Source of the DNA: an uncultured Lentisphaeraceae bacterium
GTDB taxonomy: Bacteria > Verrucomicrobiota > Kiritimatiellia > RFP12 > DVOR01
Assembly (NCBI GenBank): GCA_949288955.1
Contig: CASEMS010000023.1
Location: 1 to 52,592, forward strand
Length of the DNA stretch: 52,592 bases
Direction of reading: 5' to 3'
The first letter of the stretch is position 1, and every line of letters starts with the position of its first letter. Below are positions 43,656 to 52,592 of this stretch, one piece after another. Under the pieces are notes generated by a model. The model ran no database searches, was not told where the DNA came from, and was given only the letters and a program-made list of their open reading frames with translations. A program made the translations under genes and the position numbers.

Positions 43656-45457
43656 GTGAGCGCCGTGTCATTCGCGTCCTGCCCGAGAACGTGGCCAACC
43701 AAATCGCCGCGGGCGAGGTGGTCGAGCGCCCAGCGTCGGTGGTGAAGGAACTCGTCGAGAACGCGCTGGACGCCGGGGCCACGCGCATCGATGTCTCCGT
43801 CGAGGGGGGCGGCAGCAAGTGCGTGGAGGTCGGCGACAACGGTTGCGGCATGGCGCGCGAGGACGCCCTGGCCTGTCTGGAGCGGCAGGCCACCAGCAAG
43901 ATCGCCACCGTGGGCGACATCGATCGCATCGCCACCTTCGGTTTCCGTGGCGAGGCCATCCCCTCCATCGCCAGCGTCTCGCGCTTCGCCTTGCTCACCC
44001 GTGCGCGGGAGGACGACGCGGCCACCTCGCTCACCGTCGTCGGCGGCACGCTCGACTGGGTCGGCGAGGCCGCCCGCCCCGTCGGCACCACCGTCACCGT
44101 CCGCGACCTCTTCTTCAACGTCCCCGCCCGCCGCAAGTTCCTCCGCGCCGCCGCCACCGAGCTCGCCCGCATTCGCCAAACCCTCATCGCCATCGCCCTC
44201 GCCAATCCCGCCCTCGCCTTTCGCCTCCGTGCCGACGGGCGCGACCTCTTCTCCCTTCCCGAGGGCGACACCTTGGCCGACCGCGTCCGCGCGCTTCTCG
44301 GCGAGGGCGTGTCCGACGCGCTGCTGCCGCTCGACTTCACGCGCGAGGGCGTCGCCGTCCATGGCTTCCTCTCCAAGCCCGACTTCACGCGCGCCGGTTC
44401 CCCGGAGCAGTACGTCTTCGTCAATCGCCGCCCCGCCACCGCCGCGCAAATCCAATATGCCCTCCGCGAGGCGTGGCCCGTGCGCGACCGCCGCCCCATC
44501 GCCATCCTCTTCGTCGACCTGCCGCCCGAGGAGGTGGATGTCAACGTCCATCCCGCCAAGCGCGAGGTGCGCTTCCGTCACGGCGACCGCGTCATCCGCG
44601 CCGTCCAAGCCTCCGTCGCCCTCGCCCTTGGGGGAGGCGACGACGTGTCGGCGCCACCCGCTTCGCCGCCACCTGGGCCGTCGCCGCTCCCACCCATCGG
44701 GGCGCTGCCGACGCCGCAGGCGCCCAAGCCGAAGCAGGCAGCGTTGCCTTTCGCCCCGCCCGCCACACTCGCCCCTTATCCCGTCCTGCGCGACCCGCCC
44801 ATCGTTACGCCGCCGATCGACGACTTGCCGCCCCCGGGGCCGCCCCCGCCGCCGATGGAACTCCCGACCGCCGCCACGCTCCCCTGGAAGTGGCTCCGCG
44901 TCGCCGACATCCTGGAGTCCGGCTATTGGCTTGTCGTGACCGACCAAGGCTATGTGACCGTCGATGCCAAGGCCGCCCTCGAACGGATCTTCTACGAGCG
45001 CCTCGCGCACTCCGGCGACGCGCCCGCCTCCCAGCCGCTCCTGATCCCCGAGACGCTTCGCCTGCCGTTGGCCGACGCCGAGCGCGTCGTCCGCTTTCTG
45101 CCGGCGCTCTGCGCCTGCGGGTTCGGCGTCAGCGCCCTCGCCAACGACACCTTCCTCGTCGACGCGCTCCCCGTCGCACTCGCCGAGCTGCCCCCCAAGG
45201 AGATTCTCGCCGACCTCGCCGCCGAGCTGGATCAGCCCGTCCCGCGCAAGGGGCTGGACGCTTGGCGCCGCGAGGTCGTCGCCCGCGCCGCCGCGCAGGC
45301 GGCCTCCCGCGCCTTCCGCGTCCCCACCAAACAGGCGGTGGAGACGCTCATGGGGCAGTTGGCCCATTGCGAGCTGCCCTACGCCACCCCCCGCGGCCGC
45401 CCGGTGATGATCCTCACCACCTATCGCGAGCTCGACCGCCGTTTCCGCCGCGTCTGA
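43652..45457 (+). CDS. mutL: DNA mismatch repair protein MutL, endonuclease site degenerate
   Basis: A 601-residue MutL. The GHKL ATPase is intact: IAAGEVVERPASVVKELVENALDAGA, DNGCGM, GFRGEAIPSIASVSR, then VNRRPA and VDVNVHPAKREVRF. A Pro-rich linker covers about 330-410. In the C-terminal domain the metal-endonuclease motif DQHA(X)2E(X)4E reads DAKAALERIFYE (438-449), the AC-type motif reads ASRAF (551-555), and CPHGRP reads TPRGRP (579-584). The metal-binding Cys and His are all gone, so it probably lacks the nicking activity typical of MutL outside the MutH-containing group. Last gene of the operon, ended by a terminator. Confidence 0.94.
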   Translation: MSERRVIRVLPENVANQIAAGEVVERPASVVKELVENALDAGATRIDVSVEGGGSKCVEVGDNGCGMAREDALACLERQATSKIATVGDIDRIATFGFRGEAIPSIASVSRFALLTRAREDDAATSLTVVGGTLDWVGEAARPVGTTVTVRDLFFNVPARRKFLRAAATELARIRQTLIAIALANPALAFRLRADGRDLFSLPEGDTLADRVRALLGEGVSDALLPLDFTREGVAVHGFLSKPDFTRAGSPEQYVFVNRRPATAAQIQYALREAWPVRDRRPIAILFVDLPPEEVDVNVHPAKREVRFRHGDRVIRAVQASVALALGGGDDVSAPPASPPPGPSPLPPIGALPTPQAPKPKQAALPFAPPATLAPYPVLRDPPIVTPPIDDLPPPGPPPPPMELPTAATLPWKWLRVADILESGYWLVVTDQGYVTVDAKAALERIFYERLAHSGDAPASQPLLIPETLRLPLADAERVVRFLPALCACGFGVSALANDTFLVDALPVALAELPPKEILADLAAELDQPVPRKGLDAWRREVVARAAAQAASRAFRVPTKQAVETLMGQLAHCELPYATPRGRPVMILTTYRELDRRFRRV

Positions 45458-45470
45458 GCCCCGCATGAGA

Positions 45471-45507
45471 AAGCCCCCGACCTTTCGTGAGGTCGGGGGC
45501 TTTTTTT
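45471..45507. terminator. Bidirectional rho-independent terminator
   Basis: AAGCCCCCGACCT (45471-45483) pairs with AGGTCGGGGGCTT (45490-45502), loop TTCGTG, then a T tract. Located between mutL and the converging phosphatase gene. Confidence 0.94.
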
Positions 45508-45528
45508 GTCCCGGTCGGGTGGGGGCGC

Positions 45529-46761
45529 TTAGGGGCGCGCGTACCACTTGCCGGTGTCCTTGACGTAGATGGCGTCAAGGTTGGCGCGGAGGCGCTTGCC
45601 GTCGGCGGTCTCCAGCCAGGTGGCGCCGTCGGCCTCGACGGTCTTGCCCTGGAGCTCGGGGAGGCGCTCGGCGTCGCGGCCGGCGATGGCCTTGGGGAAC
45701 TCGCAGTTGAGGTAGGGGCGGACGTCGCGGTTGTTGCCGGCGAGGAAGACGTCGACGCCGGTGTGGCCGCCGGTGGTGTACTTGACGAACCAGTCCTTGG
45801 AGGAGACGCCCTTGCCGCGCTTGGAGGTGGTGGCGCGGATGACCTCGGCGCGGGCGCCTTCCTTGGGCTCGGTGGTGCAGAGGGTCAGGCCGCCGGTCTC
45901 GTGGTCGGGGGCGATGAGGACGACGGTGTCGGGATTCTTCTCGGCGAAGGCGAGGACCTGGGCGACGGTCTCGTCGAAGGTCAGCAGCTCGTAGACGGAC
46001 CAGGGGAGGTCGTGGACGTGCGCGCCGTGGTCGACCTGGGCGCCCTCGATGAGGAGGAAGAAGCCGTCGGGATCCTGGGAGAGGATCTCCAGCGCCTTGC
46101 CGGCCATCTCGGGGAGGGTGGGCTCGTCGCAGGGCTTGCCGGAGCGGCGCTCGACCATGGCGGTCATCGTGTCATTGGCGAAGAGGCCGAAGATCTTGCC
46201 CTTGGCGTCGCGGAGCTCGGCGGCGGTCTTGGGGAGGGCATAGCCGCGCTCCTTCAGCCAGGCGGTGCGCTCGGGGGTGAGGTGCTTGCGGCCGCCGCCC
46301 AGGAAGACCTCGAAGCCGGAGCCGATCTGGCTCTCGATGAGGGTGTCGGCGTCCTTGCGCTGGGTGGCGTGGACGGAGAAGCCGCTGGGGGTGGCGCCGA
46401 CGATGGTGTCGGTGGTGACGATGCCGACGGCCTTGCCGTTCTCCTTGGCCCATTCGCCGAAGGTCTTGAGGGGGCGCTTCTGGGTGTCGACGGCGACGGC
46501 GCCGTTGTAGGTGCGCTCGCCGCAGGACATGGCGGTGGCGGCCGCCGCCGAGTCGGTGATGCTCGAGGAGGCCGAGCGGGTCTGCACCGCGCCGTAGATG
46601 GCCTTGTCGAGGGCCAGGGGGGCGCCCTTCACCTGCCGTGCCACGGTCAGCGTGGCCACACCGGTGCCGTCAGGCACCATGACGATGACGTTCTTGGGCG
46701 CGGCGAGCGCCAGGATCGGCACCAACGCCAACGCGAGGACGAGACTTTTCACTGCGTTCAT
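45529..46761 (-). CDS. Alkaline phosphatase (PhoA family)
   Basis: A 410-residue secreted phosphomonoesterase. Signal peptide about 1-21 (VKSLVLALALVPILALAA). Metal ligand Asp31 lies in VIVMVPDGTG, the phosphorylated Ser71 in ITDSAAAATAMSCG, and further metal sites in IEGAQVDHGAH, IAPDHETGG and TGGHTGVDV. The length and motif set match bacterial alkaline phosphatases, here probably in the periplasm to release phosphate. AAGGAG sits 5 nt before the ATG at 46761. The open frame extends much further upstream, but that part is the antisense of mutS. It has its own promoter in the short gap after mutS. Confidence 0.94.
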   Translation of the reverse strand: MNAVKSLVLALALVPILALAAPKNVIVMVPDGTGVATLTVARQVKGAPLALDKAIYGAVQTRSASSSITDSAAAATAMSCGERTYNGAVAVDTQKRPLKTFGEWAKENGKAVGIVTTDTIVGATPSGFSVHATQRKDADTLIESQIGSGFEVFLGGGRKHLTPERTAWLKERGYALPKTAAELRDAKGKIFGLFANDTMTAMVERRSGKPCDEPTLPEMAGKALEILSQDPDGFFLLIEGAQVDHGAHVHDLPWSVYELLTFDETVAQVLAFAEKNPDTVVLIAPDHETGGLTLCTTEPKEGARAEVIRATTSKRGKGVSSKDWFVKYTTGGHTGVDVFLAGNNRDVRPYLNCEFPKAIAGRDAERLPELQGKTVEADGATWLETADGKRLRANLDAIYVKDTGKWYARP

Positions 46762-46808
46762 GATCACTCCTTGTTTCCTCCCGCCGACGGGGCGGGAAAG
46801 TGCCCAAT

Positions 46809-46837
46809 AGGATAGCACGCACGCCCACGCTTCGCAA
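46809..46837 (-). promoter_or_regulatory. Promoter of the alkaline phosphatase gene
   Basis: On the minus strand, TTGCGA (46837-46832), 17 bp, then TATCCT (46814-46809) in the context CGTGCTATCCT. I see no convincing Pho-box direct repeat. Confidence 0.7.
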
Positions 46838-46865
46838 TCTCTAAGCGCGCCGCCCCTCAGAACCC

Positions 46866-49364
<2,499 letters not shown>

Positions 49365-49370
49365 GCGCTT

Positions 49371-49376
49371 ATTATA
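49371..49376 (-). promoter_or_regulatory. -10 element of mutS (leaderless start)
   Basis: A perfect TATAAT on the minus strand with AAGCGC between it and the ATG. The expected transcription start is the A of the start codon. No good -35 is visible 17-18 bp upstream. Confidence 0.65.
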
Positions 49377-49504
49377 ACAGACTCATGCGCCCATGAGACG
49401 GCCGAAACCCCGCTGACGGCGCTGCCAGGGGAAAAGATCGGCCCCCCGCCAGAACGCGGCCCCGATGGGCAAAAGAAAAAGAAAGGCCCACCCCCAAACT
49501 CGCC

Positions 49505-49636
49505 TCCGCCGCCGATCCACTTCGACTCCGCCGCCGATCCACCTCGCCTCCGCCGCCGATCCACCTCGGACTAGCCGCCGATCCACCTCGGACTAGCGGC
49601 CAATCCACCTCGGACTAGCCGCCGATCCACTTCGGC
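49505..49636 (+). repeat. 22-bp palindromic tandem repeats, cluster G (6 units)
   Basis: Starts at 49505, 49527, 49549, 49571, 49593 and 49615. Cores are CCGCCGCCGA or CTAGCCGCCGA types with linker TCCACCTCGGA. It lies between divergent mutS and glnN; the preceding 49377-49504 holds nothing I can assign. Confidence 0.92.
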
Positions 49637-49637
49637 T

Positions 49638-49654
49638 CGTTGCAGTGTGCAACG
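49638..49654. promoter_or_regulatory. Inverted repeat upstream of glnN (possible operator)
   Basis: Perfect dyad CGTTGCA-GTG-TGCAACG, 7-bp arms with a 3-bp centre, about 45-60 bp before the probable glnN -10. It is unrelated to the adjacent 22-bp repeats. A repressor or activator site is possible; no regulator can be named. Confidence 0.5.
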
Positions 49655-49691
49655 TTCCAGAGTGGAGTGTTTGTCCTTTTGTGTGGTCGTT

Positions 49692-49703
49692 TTTTGGTAT
49701 GCT
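49692..49703 (+). promoter_or_regulatory. Probable -10 region of glnN
   Basis: TTTTGGTATGCT, with TATGCT at 49698-49703; an overlapping TGCTATGCG is an alternative with TTGTGT (49679-49684) as -35 at 18 bp. Confidence 0.4.
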
Positions 49704-49736
49704 ATGCGACACTCGCACGTATTGGAAGGAACCTGG

Positions 49737-51806
<2,070 letters not shown>

Positions 51807-51999
51807 CCGCGCGCCCCCCGCGCACCCCCGTCTTCCGCCTAGGTTCGCGCAGCATCCTTAAGATCTTTCACATCAACGGTAAATCGTTTCAAACCCGCGC
51901 TTTCCCGCAAGGCTTCGGCACCCATTCCTGCGCCCGTTTCTCCACGTTCGCGCATCCGCCTTGCCAAACCCTTCTGTTCCCTTCACTTTTTTTGTTATA
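51807..51999. other. Region between glnN and the CRISPR array
   Basis: No gene or clear terminator. It is less GC-rich than the surrounding genes, with T-rich stretches towards 51990, as in a leader, but I cannot prove it. TTGTTATACT ends at the first repeat: a -10-like TATACT at 51996-52001 overlaps the first two repeat bases. Confidence 0.5.
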
Positions 52000-52592
52000 C
52001 TATCACCCACTCCCCAGCCGAAAGGCTATTGAGACCTCATTACCCGTTTTGCGGAGCATGAGCTTTTCCGCCTACCACCCACTCCCCAGCCGAAAGGCCA
52101 TTGAGACGGGCAAATCATATCCTCGATACCTCCGAGGCCGCCTACCACCCACTCCCCAGCCGAAAGGCTATTGAGACGCGTCAGCGTGTGCCATCACGGC
52201 TTCCCGCGTCAGCTACCACCCACTCCCCAGCCGAAAGGCTATTGAGACCCGTGAGGTCGTACCAAGCGTCTTTCAGATAAGCCTACCACCCACTCCCCAG
52301 CCGAAAGGCTATTGAGACGCGTTTTTTGGTGCCTTCTTTTACTCTAAAGTTTATCTACCACCCACTCCCCAGCCGAAAGGCTATTGAGACAAACGTGAAC
52401 GTGAACATAACTCTACCTTCTTTCTACCACCCACTCCCCAGCCGAAAGGCTATTGAGACTAGGCGTAGGCCTCGCCCTGCATTCCCTTGCTGCTCTACCA
52501 CCCACTCCCCAGCCGAAAGGCTATTGAGACGGGCAATCTTCTTCATCGTATGCACGGAGGCGAGGATCTACCACCCACTCCCCAGCCGAAAG
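52000..52592 (+). CRISPR. CRISPR array, 36-bp repeats, continues past the window
   Basis: Eight complete repeats start at 52000, 52072, 52142, 52213, 52283, 52355, 52424 and 52495; a ninth (52568) is cut by the window end. Spacers are 33-37 bp and all different. The repeat begins CTACCACCCACTCCCC, then has hairpin AGCC-GAAA-GGCT, and ends in ATTGAGAC. The hairpin stops exactly 8 nt before the end, as for repeats cut by Cas6 to leave an 8-nt handle; this favours a type I or III system transcribed on the plus strand. Repeat 1 has C4 to T and repeat 2 has T to C in the stem. No cas gene lies in the window. Confidence 0.98.

Noticed and set aside
49647..49736. 30-residue N-terminal extension of GlnN
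   Set aside because: It would read through the promoter, and the ATG at 49737 has GGAAGGA at good spacing and the family start.
51992..52174. Small open frame with repeated peptide at the array start
   Set aside because: The repeated peptide is just translation of CRISPR repeats.

Overview
This GC-rich window comes from a Gram-negative (diderm) bacterium. It carries genes for Kdo synthesis (KdsD), an LptF/LptG-type permease, a LolA-like carrier, a TonB-dependent receptor and PilB/PilT motor ATPases. A McsA/McsB pair, PdxB, a type III glutamine synthetase and a 1635-residue LamG/autotransporter-repeat surface protein point towards the PVC group, most likely a Kiritimatiellota/Verrucomicrobiota lineage. 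That assignment is inferred from gene content only. No tRNA, rRNA, transposase or phage gene was recognised.

Layout. 1-3260: the start of a nucleotide-sugar dehydrogenase (minus strand), then a GtrB-like GT2 glycosyltransferase and a large polytopic membrane protein, behind a structured leader of about 200 nt. 3469-7969 (minus): three secretion/pilus ATPases (PilB-like, PilT, PilB-like). 8311-17737 (plus): a compact run, dtxR-kdsD-holA-scpB-hemW, then an M23 peptidase, a glycosyltransferase, hslO, pdxB, a TrkA-like protein and a short ArgA-type acetyltransferase, closed by a terminator. 17884-23438 (plus): TonB-dependent receptor, LolD-type ATPase and a 900-residue FtsX-type permease. 23499-24173 (minus): a DksA-like zinc-finger protein with a histone-H1-like tail. 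25027-27164 (plus): rpmE, prfA and a TerB/DnaJ protein. 27224-32131 (minus): the giant surface protein. 32498-45457 (plus): twelve tightly packed genes, gmk-coaC-mcsA-mcsB-lolA-like-AI2E-hypothetical-lptG/F-NERD-prc-dxs-mutL. 45529-49364 (minus): alkaline phosphatase and mutS. 49737-51806 (plus): glnN. 52000 to the end: a CRISPR array with 36-bp repeats that runs off the window; no cas genes are visible.

The most striking non-coding signal is a family of exactly 22-bp-periodic tandem repeats in seven intergenic clusters, about 37 units in all. Each unit is an 11-bp dyad-symmetric core (TCRGCSGCYGA) plus an 11-bp asymmetric linker. A cluster occupies every large divergent intergenic region and one convergent one. 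Two units per two helical turns would place every core on nearly the same DNA face, as expected for a phased protein-binding array. A recurrent promoter form (TTGCGN, 17-19 bp, then TGTGCTATAMT-like) and several probable leaderless starts (mutS, the TonB receptor, the M23 peptidase) are also visible.

Several proteins keep their family fold but have lost catalytic motifs: McsB (both catalytic-glutamate motifs) and MutL (all three endonuclease metal-site motifs). The giant surface protein has a nine-C tract directly after its start codon, a classic position for phase variation.
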